A DNA stretch of 10,154 nt. Origin: JBGPIK01 sp041484845. Lineage in GTDB: Bacteria > Desulfobacterota > Binatia > UBA9968. The notes under the pieces are model-generated. The model saw nothing but the letters and a program-made list of their open reading frames with translations, searched no databases and was not told the origin of the DNA. Within the stretch, counting starts at the first letter, position 1. The number at the start of each line of letters is the position of its first letter. Below, piece by piece: positions 1 to 5,853 of the stretch. The position numbers and the translations under genes are program-made. The stretch is from contig JBGPIK010000246.1 of NCBI GenBank assembly GCA_041484845.1, positions 1-10,154 on the forward strand, in the 5' to 3' direction.

Positions 1-584
1 AGAAGAAATATCCTCTGCGCCTTTCCATCCGCGAAGACGCTACGCATTCGACCCGCGTACTGGTGGATCAAACATTGGCCGCCTACGGCATGAGCCTAAA
101 AGATATTGAATCCTGGGGCGGCAGCTTTCAGTTGAACGGCGGGCCCGGCGACCAGCGGCGCCTAGACGCCCTGCAGGCCGGCACCGTTGACGCGGTTTTT
201 GACGAGGGTTTGCCGCTTTGGCTCGACAGCGCGCTGGCTGCCGGCATGGAGCCGGTGACGCTGGATGATTTTGCGTTCAAATTCTTGGTCGACGACCTCG
301 GATGGCGCAAGTACACGATTAAGCCCGGTCGTTTCAAAAATCTTAAGGTGGAGCACACTTGTATCGACTACAGCGGCTGGCCGCTTTACACCCGCGCCTC
401 ATTGTCGGAGGAAGATGCATACAGGATTTGCGATGCAATACTGGCGCGCAAAGACGAGATTTACTGGGAGGAATCTTTCGCGGGCATCGGCCAACTCGGA
501 CAGGATACGGATGCGACCCCGAGAGACGTGCCGCTCCATCCCGGCGCGGAGAAGTGGTACCGGGAGCACGGATTTAAAGTGTAG
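1..584 (+). CDS. TAXI-family TRAP transporter solute-binding protein, C-terminal part (5' truncated by window)
   Basis: The reading frame is open from base 3 to the TAG at 582-584 and gives 193 residues; no start is needed because the gene enters from the left edge. TAXI-type TRAP binding proteins sit in the periplasm and deliver small, often carboxylate, substrates to a DctM/DctQ-type membrane permease. The visible part has the family's late-domain look: a stretch around GGPGDQRRLDALQAGTVDAV, in which a ligand-binding domain counts how occupied the site is, then FDEGLPLWLDSALAAGMEPV, and a C-terminal helix region (SEEDAYRICDAILARKDEIY) ending in PLHPGAEKWYREHGFKV, a typical TAXI tail. A full-length member is about 320-350 residues, so roughly the N-terminal 40%, including the signal peptide, lies outside. 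The permease gene is not in the window. The substrate cannot be told from sequence. The family call rests on recognition of the pattern, not on a search. Confidence 0.85.
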   Translation, partial: KKYPLRLSIREDATHSTRVLVDQTLAAYGMSLKDIESWGGSFQLNGGPGDQRRLDALQAGTVDAVFDEGLPLWLDSALAAGMEPVTLDDFAFKFLVDDLGWRKYTIKPGRFKNLKVEHTCIDYSGWPLYTRASLSEEDAYRICDAILARKDEIYWEESFAGIGQLGQDTDATPRDVPLHPGAEKWYREHGFKV

Positions 585-629
585 CGTTCGTCCGCTAGTC
601 TTTCATGTCGAAGAATAAATCCGCGTTGA

Positions 630-900
630 TAGCCCGCATTATTCACGGTTAGAGGAAAAAAGATGAGACTGTGTCGATCGAGAGGTGAGATCGGAAGAGC
701 GAGGCACGGAGACGAACAGTTTCAATGCCGTCTTTGGTGCTCGGATCGTCGCTCGCTTTTTTCTCAGGCGTCCGCTCCAGAAACGCAGTTTGCAGGCCTG
801 CCCTGAGCGCAGCCGAAGGGCCGCTCCAAGGCACAGGCCCATTGCCTTGCTCTGCAGAGATCGCCTCTCGATCGCCCGCACGCATGAATAATTCGGGCTA
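630..900. repeat. MITE-like non-coding repeat, copy 1 (271 bp, imperfect terminal inverted repeats)
   Basis: This element starts TAGCCCGCATTATTCACG and ends CATGAATAATTCGGGCTA; the ends are inverted copies of each other with two mismatches over 18 bp. A second inverted pair lies inside: CGATCGAGAGG at 675-685 pairs with CCTCTCGATCG at 864-874, followed by GATC (689-692) against GATC (859-862), so a single strand would fold into a long hairpin. A second copy at 4341-4609 is about 90% identical by hand alignment. A 1-nt indel near 752-757 shifts all reading frames between the two copies, so the roughly 80-residue open frames across it are not conserved and it is non-coding. Near 800-822 it contains a segment of the type CCCTGAGCGnAGnCGAAGGG, a short motif dispersed in many bacterial genomes. 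TA flanks both ends and may be the target duplication. It lies between convergent genes. No transposase is present; a related one elsewhere in the genome would have to mobilise it. Confidence 0.8.
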
Positions 901-977
901 GCAGATTGAATAATCCGGCGCGCTGACCGCCGACAGGTTAAACGAGCCTGACGCTTTTTCGTTTCCTCGCCAGGACG

Positions 978-1193
978 TCAAGACCCAAAACACTCCCGAC
1001 CGCCCAAAATTCCACAAGCCATATTGTTCCACTCGATCATCAAGATCACCTGGCTGGAATCTTCGATGCGGGTAAAGAACTTAGTACCATGGGAACCGGC
1101 GTAGTTGTTTTTTAACAGCATGCCGCCGAAGACTTTGATGTATTCGTCGCGTTGCTCCGGCGCGACGTGTTGGATGACGATTTCCTGAATCAT
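978..1193 (-). CDS. antibiotic biosynthesis monooxygenase-like (ABM, dimeric alpha/beta barrel) small protein, probably C-terminally truncated
   Basis: This gene encodes 71 residues. I chose the ATG at 1191-1193 over an upstream in-frame GTG at 1229 because AAGGAGA lies 6-7 nt in front of it. The N-terminus MIQEIVIQHVAPEQRDEYIK is the first beta strand and helix expected of an ABM/ferredoxin-like fold. GSHGTKFFTRIEDSSQVILMIEWN matches the middle strands of that fold, where the conserved ending is usually a W followed by a helix rich in His and acidic residues. Here the text after EWN becomes MACGILGGRECFGS and stops about 20-30 residues early. Members usually run 90-110 residues, so this copy may have lost its last helix through an indel or rearrangement; the flanking MITE-like repeat ends only 77 bp beyond the stop. 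ABM proteins act as small cofactor-free oxygenases or uncharacterised barrels; no substrate can be inferred. It is divergent from the gene at 1401. Confidence 0.6.
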   Translation of the reverse strand: MIQEIVIQHVAPEQRDEYIKVFGGMLLKNNYAGSHGTKFFTRIEDSSQVILMIEWNNMACGILGGRECFGS

Positions 1194-1311
1194 GTTGTTC
1201 TCCTTTCTCGATGCGCTGTTTGGAACCATTCGAACGGCCCAAAATGTCTAACTCCAGATTTGAACACCCCGCAAATCTTTGATCCCGCTGCTCCCCAATA
1301 ATCTTCAAAAC

Positions 1312-1329
1312 CTGTCTAATATTGGACAG
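1312..1329. promoter_or_regulatory. 18 bp near-palindrome, candidate operator between divergent genes
   Basis: CTGTCTAATATTGGACAG is identical to its reverse complement at 16 of 18 positions. It sits in the 207 bp gap between the divergent ABM-like gene (start 1193) and the gene at 1401, about 20 bp upstream of a TATGAT hexamer at 1349-1354. A further half-site, TGTCTAA, lies at 1245-1251. Length and symmetry are those of a dimeric helix-turn-helix regulator site (TetR, MarR or GntR type), but the cognate regulator is not in the window and the family cannot be named. Confidence 0.5.
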
Positions 1330-1400
1330 CAATCTCTCGCCGACCGCTTATGATTCACACACCAGACGAACCGCGCCACGAGAGTCACAAGGAGGCTCGC

Positions 1401-1784
1401 ATGTCCGCAAAGACGTCATACGTGATTGAGCTGAGCGAAGATCTCTACCTGGACAGCACCAACAACTTCCTTACGGACGCTCCCCCGAATGTGCCGGTTT
1501 ACATCCTTGCGGGCGGCGACGTTCCGCTGAGCGACGACACCCGCAAAGCCTTGCTCTACCAAATACTTACCGCGTTGCCCGGAGATGACCTGCGGTGGAA
1601 GACCGTTCTGCTCTCGATTGGGATTGCGGCGGAACTGACGGAGGATGTGTTGCACCAGACCCCTCGCGACTGCTCTATCACCGAGGCGGTCATAGCTTGC
1701 ATTGAATCGGCAGGAAGACGAGTGGCGGGCGGCCGAGACGTTGCTAACCCAAGAGAAATGCGGTCTCCGGCTAAACCCGATTGA
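1401..1784 (+). CDS. hypothetical protein (127 aa)
   Basis: I do not recognise this protein. The start at 1401 follows a strong AAGGAGG at 1389-1395 with a 5-nt spacer; an in-frame ATG at 1350 has no such site and would add 17 unlikely residues. The protein begins MSAKTSYVIELSEDLYLDST and is soluble, with no signal peptide, membrane segment or cysteine motif. The first two thirds look folded: short beta segments (SYVIEL, NVPVYILAGG), then helices (SDDTRKALLYQILTAL, RWKTVLLSIGIAAEL). The tail from about residue 105 (GRRVAGGRDVANPREMRSPAKPD) is polar and probably disordered. The gene has its own ribosome site, lies downstream of the palindrome at 1312-1329 and may be controlled by it. It is followed 113 bp later by another small gene on the same strand, so the two could share a transcript. 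Confidence 0.65.
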   Translation: MSAKTSYVIELSEDLYLDSTNNFLTDAPPNVPVYILAGGDVPLSDDTRKALLYQILTALPGDDLRWKTVLLSIGIAAELTEDVLHQTPRDCSITEAVIACIESAGRRVAGGRDVANPREMRSPAKPD

Positions 1785-1897
1785 TATGGAAGGATGGCGG
1801 AAACTCTCCGTAATGTAAGCAACTGGCGTAGAAAAATTAAATATCTTGATGGAATCGCCAAAGCAACATGGGACCACCATGCGGCTAAAACTCGGCA

Positions 1898-2164
1898 ATG
1901 CCGCCTACTACGAAAAATTCAGCAACTCAGTACAGTATCTTTGCCCTTTGCAATAAATGCGGCGGCACACATGACGCGAAGGTTTCCGTTATCTTGAAAG
2001 ACGGCCCCATTGAGAAGCAAAGCATCGGGCACGCGTACAAAGATAGAGATCTTCCAGAAAGCCTAGCCCCACTTTCCCGCATGAGTGTCACCTGTCCGGT
2101 AACAGGCAGGGGATCTACTCAAAAAGACAACCACCAAATCTTTTTAGTTCCAGTTAAGCGCTAA
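1898..2164 (+). CDS. small CxxC (possible zinc-binding) hypothetical protein (88 aa)
   Basis: The product is 88 residues from the only ATG in this frame; an in-frame stop at 1886-1888 rules out a longer form. The Shine-Dalgarno match is poor. The sequence has C18-x2-C21 followed by H25 (FALCNKCGGTHDAKVSVILK) and a lone C66 in TCPVTGRGSTQKDNHQIFLV, the spacing of a small zinc ribbon built from two beta hairpins. Between them comes a conserved-looking block, DGPIEKQSIGHAYKDRDLPE. I have the impression that short proteins of this pattern (SIG-xx-Y-K-x-x-x-LP ... TCP-TG ... QKDN-Q-FLVP) recur as unnamed proteins in other environmental bacteria, but this is memory, not a search. It is the last plus-strand gene before the convergent lipoprotein gene at 2461-3087. 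Function is unknown. Confidence 0.6.
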   Translation: MPPTTKNSATQYSIFALCNKCGGTHDAKVSVILKDGPIEKQSIGHAYKDRDLPESLAPLSRMSVTCPVTGRGSTQKDNHQIFLVPVKR

Positions 2165-2460
2165 TCCCCGGAACGCCGCGCACGGCAAGATCGATTCACA
2201 TTTCGAACCATTGGTCACCCTCCAAAGGGAACCCAGAGGCCGGCGTCAGAGATCAGCGGACAACACTCGTTAGGCGCAAGGCGTTAGGAGTGAAGAGCTT
2301 AAAGCGTTCACTTTCACGTTTTGATAATTCTCAAAACATCAAAATGACCGTCGGCCGCAAAGCGCTAACGGGCAATCCCAAGAAGCGCCGTGTTCGTGAT
2401 CGGAGAAGTACCGGGTTGATGATATGCGATCTCGGGCGCGCATGTCCTTTGACTGCTAAA
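2165..2460. other. 296 bp gap between convergent genes
   Basis: There is no gene I can support here. One small AT-rich hairpin is visible at 2318-2337 (GTTTTGA, 6-nt loop, TCAAAAC) and is followed by another ATCAAAA. It has no U-tract and is a weak terminator at best. GCGTTAGG occurs twice, at about 2269 and 2280. An open frame running across this gap into 2781 is antisense to the lipoprotein gene and is not a gene. Confidence 0.4.
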
Positions 2461-3087
2461 TCACATCCCGGAATCCGAGCCCCCGTGCTGTTGTTGTTCT
2501 TCCTCCAAAGCAAGGTCTCGCTCTCGTTCGATCGTCATCCCAAGCGACTCTCCATCGGCGATGAGTTTCACCCAGTCGATAGCGCTGGTGGATATCATGG
2601 CAAGATCGCTCTTAATGCCAGACCGGATTTCCCCGCTCGGGTCCCAGTATTGTCCAAAACTCAAGGAAAAAGTCCGGCTTATGTCGTTCAGGAAACTGTC
2701 AATTCCGCTCATACCGGATTCGATATTCTTCAGCGCGCTCTGGCGGTCTCCAAGACGATACATCGTCAAGCCAAGGTATAGCCGTGCGACATTGTCGTCT
2801 TCGTGTTGAGAAAGCGCCTTTTCCAAGGTCTGGCGTGCTTGCGCATAGTTACCGGTGAGGTATTGAGCTCTCCCCAGGTAGCTCAAGACACCCGCCTGTA
2901 ACGCTGTGCCGTACACGTAATTCGGGTGTATTTGCTCGGCGCTTTGAAAATAGCCGAGTGCGGTTTGATCATTGCCTGCAAACAGCGCTTGTCTTCCTTG
3001 GGCAATATAGCCTGCGCCCTGGAACGTCGCGCAGGCAGAGAGCAAGACACTGAACAATAGCCCTGTCACAAAATATTTCATTCGCAT
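2461..3087 (-). CDS. TPR-repeat lipoprotein
   Basis: The product is 208 residues. Residues 1-18 form a lipoprotein signal peptide (MRMKYFVTGLLFSVLLSA) with the lipobox LSAC and the acylated Cys at 19; residue 20 is Ala, not Asp, so outer-membrane sorting is plausible. Residues about 26-128 are three tetratricopeptide-like helix pairs: GYIAQGRQALFAGNDQTALG, then VLSYLGRAQYLTGNYAQARQ, then VARLYLGLTMYRLGDRQSAL. These are protein-binding scaffolds. The C-terminal part (130-208) is not TPR and ends in a Glu/Gln-rich tail (EEEQQQ). The first ATG is chosen because GGGAGA lies 6 nt upstream; a second ATG two codons later is less well spaced. A promoter is visible at 3140-3167. The gene stands alone. 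It probably assists an envelope complex, but the partner is not in the window. Confidence 0.85.
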   Translation of the reverse strand: MRMKYFVTGLLFSVLLSACATFQGAGYIAQGRQALFAGNDQTALGYFQSAEQIHPNYVYGTALQAGVLSYLGRAQYLTGNYAQARQTLEKALSQHEDDNVARLYLGLTMYRLGDRQSALKNIESGMSGIDSFLNDISRTFSLSFGQYWDPSGEIRSGIKSDLAMISTSAIDWVKLIADGESLGMTIERERDLALEEEQQQHGGSDSGM

Positions 3088-3139
3088 CGTTTATCTCCCT
3101 CTTCTTTCTTGTTCATTCACCGCGATGCCATGCCTTTCT

Positions 3140-3167
3140 ATTTAAGCATGCGCAAAGGATCTGCCAA
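3140..3167 (-). promoter_or_regulatory. sigma-70-type promoter for the TPR lipoprotein gene
   Basis: On the minus strand TTGGCA (3167-3162, 5 of 6 to consensus) is followed by a 16-nt spacer and TTAAAT (3145-3140, 4 of 6). Transcription would begin near 3133 and give a leader of about 45 nt ending in the GGGAGA ribosome site. The match is good, but the site is not tested. Confidence 0.45.
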
Positions 3168-3623
3168 AGTTGGATTGAGGCCGAGATCGCCGGCGTTTCG
3201 ACGCGCGCTCGAGATGGGGGGAAAATACTGGTTCACGCTTGCATAAATGAATAGAACCGTGGCTATCACTGGCGGCACTCGCAGCACAGGTCGCGAGATC
3301 AGACATCAGAGAAAGGCAAAGGCACAAACCTGCAAATAGCACGAATCGTTAGTCGTCAGGCATGAGTGGTAAGGCGAAAACGGATTGCCTTCGGCCGCAG
3401 GAAACAGCATGCTCGTGATCGTCAACCCCTTATGTGTCATTTCCACGATTCGAGTTTTGCTACTTGCACCCTATAATGTCATTTAGCAGACACAAGGGGT
3501 TTTCAAAAAAATCCCGATTCAAAATGGGTTACTACCAAAACCGGCGTCAAGCATAGGACAATGTTCCTGAGGGAGATCGGGGTTGATTCTCGGATCTTGA
3601 GTTCGGCCTGAAGAACGGAGCTT
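3168..3623. other. gene-free region between divergent genes
   Basis: Between the lipoprotein promoter and the gene at 3625 there is no convincing coding region. A minus-strand frame at 3142-3342 begins with a GTG and a hydrophobic stretch (MLFAGLCLCLSLMSDLATCA) that mimics a signal peptide, but it has no ribosome site and an arginine-rich, low-order tail. The one clear structure is the inverted repeat at 3424-3501. No tRNA or known small RNA fold was seen. Confidence 0.4.
3424..3501. repeat. bulged inverted repeat with internal TATAAT, upstream of the gene at 3625
   Basis: AACCCCTT-AT-GTGTC (3424-3438) pairs with GACACAAGGGGTT (3489-3501): 13 base pairs broken by a 2-nt bulge and closing a 50-nt loop. 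The loop contains a perfect TATAAT at 3472-3477, although the -35 position (TTCGAG, 3449-3454, 17-nt spacer) is poor. The two arms are followed by similar short strings (TGTCATTT at 3435-3442 and 3477-3484). It could be the ends of a very short mobile element, a structured leader, or a promoter wrapped by a regulator. Confidence 0.4.
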
Positions 3624-3624
3624 T

Positions 3625-4158
3625 ATGACTCTTCGCACAGAGCTTTCCCAATTATTGGCTAATCAGTTCGTAGCCTTAATCTTAGATAACGAAGTGACGC
3701 TTGGCCATTTTGTCACAAGTCCCCCGCTCCCCTGGACTCGCATCACTCAGCGCCATGCGATCTACCAAATGACTGAAGGATATCCGCTTCTTTTGACAGC
3801 GCAGCAAACGAAGATCGAGATGAAAAACTGGGACGAGGTTTCGTTGCCGGGCATCATGCGCGCGTTGCAAGAGCTGGATGACTCCGTGGATTATGTGCTC
3901 ATCGGAAACAATGCAGGCCAAGGGTTTCCGCTCGCTCAGACCCTACCGCAAAACTTAATCGGCAACCACGCTGCGATCATCTACGGGGAGAGCCTGCCGG
4001 AAATAACCGCATACGAGAAAGTCGGTTATCGTACCTTTTTTCAAAGAAGCAACGCTGCTTCTCGTCTGCTTGAGCTGGCAAAGAATGCGGGCCGCCCTCT
4101 GGCCCTCTTCTTCATCAACACCATTCAACACAACGAGTTGAACTATCACGACCCGTGA
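3625..4158 (+). CDS. hypothetical protein (177 aa)
   Basis: I do not recognise this family. The ATG at 3625 is preceded by CGGAG with a short spacer (ACGGAGCTTTATG), which supports this start. The 177-residue product is soluble, with no signal peptide and no cysteines. It alternates strands and helices. Striking blocks are VDYVLIGNNAGQGFPLAQTL (residues about 88-107), AAIIYGESLPEITAYEKVGY with aromatic follow-up RTFFQRS (115-141), and a very polar, ordered end, ALFFINTIQHNELNYHDP. The conserved-looking final HNELNYHDP and the absence of a charged tail suggest the true C-terminus carries functional residues. It stands alone, transcribed towards the convergent thrC gene, with MITE-like copy 2 between them. 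The reading frame is credible from its ribosome site, length and protein-like composition; the function is unknown. Confidence 0.7.
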   Translation: MTLRTELSQLLANQFVALILDNEVTLGHFVTSPPLPWTRITQRHAIYQMTEGYPLLLTAQQTKIEMKNWDEVSLPGIMRALQELDDSVDYVLIGNNAGQGFPLAQTLPQNLIGNHAAIIYGESLPEITAYEKVGYRTFFQRSNAASRLLELAKNAGRPLALFFINTIQHNELNYHDP

Positions 4159-4198
4159 AATAATGGCAGTTCCGAGGAGGAACGAAGGGTTTTTCCGT

Positions 4199-4234
4199 GC
4201 TGCCCGAAGAGCTTTCCGTCAGGCGGGCATCAGC
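4199..4234. other. hairpin 41 bp after the hypothetical gene, possible weak terminator
   Basis: GCTGCCCG (4199-4206) pairs with CGGGC-AT-CAGC (4224-4234), with a 2-nt bulge and a 17-nt loop. It lies just beyond the stop codon at 4158. There is no run of T residues after the stem, so it is not a standard intrinsic terminator. Confidence 0.25.
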
Positions 4235-4340
4235 AGAAGCTAACCTTAATCCGACATTATTTTGAACCCGCGAAGGCGGTGAGCCCTACAGCCGTGGGCA
4301 CTAGGACACCGCCTCGAGGGCCACCCCGCAAGCCACCCAT

Positions 4341-4609
4341 CCCGCATTATTCACGGTTAGAGGAAAAACGATGACACTGTGTCGATCGAGAGGTGAGATC
4401 GGAAGAGCGAGGCACAGAGACGAATAGTTTCAATGCCGTCTTTGGTGCTCGGATCATCGCTCGCGTGTTTTCTCAGGCGTTCCCTCCAGAAACTCAGTTT
4501 GCAGGCATGTTCTGAGCGCAGCCGAAGGGCCGCGCCAAGGCACAGACCCATTGCCTCGCTCTGGAGTGCTCGCCTCTCGATCGCCCGCACGCATGAATAA
4601 TTCCCGCTA
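4341..4609. repeat. MITE-like non-coding repeat, copy 2 (269 bp)
   Basis: This is the second copy of the element at 630-900, in the same orientation and about 90% identical by hand alignment (roughly 22 differences). The subterminal pair is retained (CGATCGAGAGG at 4383-4393, CCTCTCGATCG at 4573-4583). The ends have decayed: the right end reads AATTCCCGCTA where copy 1 reads AATTCGGGCTA, so the outer 4-5 bp no longer pair with the left end and no target duplication can be recognised. The Arg-Ser-Gly-Gln type internal motif is also degraded, which suggests this copy is older. It lies between convergent genes, and its outermost CTA is the complement of the thrC stop codon. Confidence 0.8.
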
Positions 4610-5851
4610 GTCAAAATTAGCTATCTTCTTCACCTGCTCGCGAAGAGCTTCTAACGTTGGCGCAATCGGCCGTAATTCCTCTTCCGGCACTCGAATCGCT
4701 TCCGGCTGCTTCAAACCGTGACCGGTGAGATTGCAAACGACCAACTCATCCTGACCGATCACGCCGCCAGCACGCAGTTTTTTTGCCGCGGCAACCGAAG
4801 TCGCCGCCGCCGGTTCGGCGAAAATACCGGCGAGACTGCCGGTGAACGCTTGAGCTTCGAGAATCTCTTCGTCCGTAAGCGCAATCGCCGCCCCACCCGA
4901 TTCGCGCAATGCGGCCAACGCCCGCCAACCGAGCGATGCCGGATTTCCGACTTGAATACTTTCAGCAATTGTCTCGCGCGCAGTCACCGGCTCCACCTCA
5001 CTCAGCCCTTTTTCGAAAGCAGCCACGATCGGCGCCGCCGCAGCGCTTTGAGACGCGACGAGCCTCGGCATGCGATTAATCCATCCCAACGAAAAAAACT
5101 CCCTAAATCCTTTCCACATGGCGTAAATACCTGTCCCGCCCGCCGTCGGATGAATGACCCAATCGGGAATTTGCTTTTCGAGTTGATCCACCAGCTCATA
5201 GGCGTAAGACTTCTTGCCCTCGTCGCGATACGGATTCGACGAGAGACAATCGTACCAGCCGAACTCTTTCACCGCCGCCTTATAGAGTTGTGCGACTTCA
5301 TCGTCGAAGCTTCCTTCAACCACAATTACGGTAGCGCCGTAGGCGCGCGCCTGAACAATCTTCGCGGGCGCCGTGCCCGCGGGCACCATGACGACGCTTT
5401 TCATTCCGGCCGCCGCGGAATAGGCGGCGACCGAGGCGGCGGCATTCCCGGTTGACATCACAGTCGTCGTGGTGAAGCCGAGCTCCTTGGCTTTGGAAAG
5501 CCCGACGCTATTACTCCGGTCTTTAAGTGAGCCCGTGGGCAACACCGTGTCGTTTTTCAAATATAGATTTGGAATGTCGAGACGGGCGCCAAGACGGCGC
5601 GCATGCAAGAGCGGTGTGCCTCCCTCGCCCAACGAAACGACGCAGGCCCGGCTCTCGACCGGGAAAAAATCAAACCAGCGCCAAATGGTCGAATCGCGGC
5701 TTTGACGCATGGCGCGTAGATCGGATCGCAGTAAATGACTGATCTCAACGTTTACTTCAAGGATGCTCTTGCACGCCGGGCAACGAAAGGCCGTGGTCAA
5801 GGCCGGTTCGCTACCGCACTTCGGGCAGCGCAGTGACTTCAGACGACCCAT
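4607..5851 (-). CDS. thrC: threonine synthase
   Basis: This cytosolic PLP enzyme converts O-phosphohomoserine to threonine, the last step of the pathway. The 414 residues match the usual length of the short threonine synthase class. In order: a zinc ribbon at the N-terminus (C9-x2-C12, C24-x2-C27); the entry motif LGEGGTPLLHARRLG (about 74-88); the cofactor motif PTGSLKDRSNS with the Schiff-base lysine at K110; STGNAAAS (133-140); and the phosphate-binding loop PTAGGTGIYA (235-244). Leu replaces the usual Phe or Met before K110, a tolerated change. The start follows GGAGG with an 11-nt spacer and begins 2 nt after the stop of the upstream gene, so the two are almost certainly cotranscribed. 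The stop TAG coincides with the outer end of MITE-like copy 2. A related fold-type II enzyme is the only realistic alternative. Confidence 0.93.
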   Translation of the reverse strand: MGRLKSLRCPKCGSEPALTTAFRCPACKSILEVNVEISHLLRSDLRAMRQSRDSTIWRWFDFFPVESRACVVSLGEGGTPLLHARRLGARLDIPNLYLKNDTVLPTGSLKDRSNSVGLSKAKELGFTTTTVMSTGNAAASVAAYSAAAGMKSVVMVPAGTAPAKIVQARAYGATVIVVEGSFDDEVAQLYKAAVKEFGWYDCLSSNPYRDEGKKSYAYELVDQLEKQIPDWVIHPTAGGTGIYAMWKGFREFFSLGWINRMPRLVASQSAAAAPIVAAFEKGLSEVEPVTARETIAESIQVGNPASLGWRALAALRESGGAAIALTDEEILEAQAFTGSLAGIFAEPAAATSVAAAKKLRAGGVIGQDELVVCNLTGHGLKQPEAIRVPEEELRPIAPTLEALREQVKKIANFD

Positions 5852-5853
5852 AG

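Noticed and set aside
688..700. Adapter contamination as an explanation of AGATCGGAAGAGC
   Set aside because: The bases on both sides are genomic repeat sequence in both copies and do not follow either adapter.
639..885. Minus-strand open frames of 78-80 residues in MITE-like copy 1, and one of 85 residues in copy 2 (4357-4614)
   Set aside because: The two copies match in different frames on either side of a 1-nt indel and have no ribosome site, so the frames are by-products of the repeat.
1416..1898. 160-residue minus-strand open frame
   Set aside because: It is antisense to the gene at 1401, which has a strong AAGGAGG site; the composition is not protein-like.
1794..1997. 67-residue plus-strand open frame after the gene at 1401
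   Set aside because: It overlaps the CxxC gene in another frame and its ribosome-like GGAAGG touches the ATG; no protein-like pattern.
2268..2290. CGTTAGGC followed by GCGTTAGG, recalling an integron attC core
   Set aside because: No matching inverse core (RYYYAAC) lies at a suitable distance and no hairpin joins them; no integrase is nearby.
2290..2781. 163-residue plus-strand open frame
   Set aside because: It overlaps the TPR lipoprotein on the opposite strand, whose signal peptide and lipobox are clear.
3142..3342. 66-residue minus-strand frame with a signal-peptide-like start
   Set aside because: GTG start without ribosome site, arginine-rich low-order tail, and overlap with the lipoprotein promoter.
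4718..5455. 245-residue plus-strand open frame
   Set aside because: It is antisense to thrC, arginine-rich and without a ribosome site; thrC is certain from its motifs.
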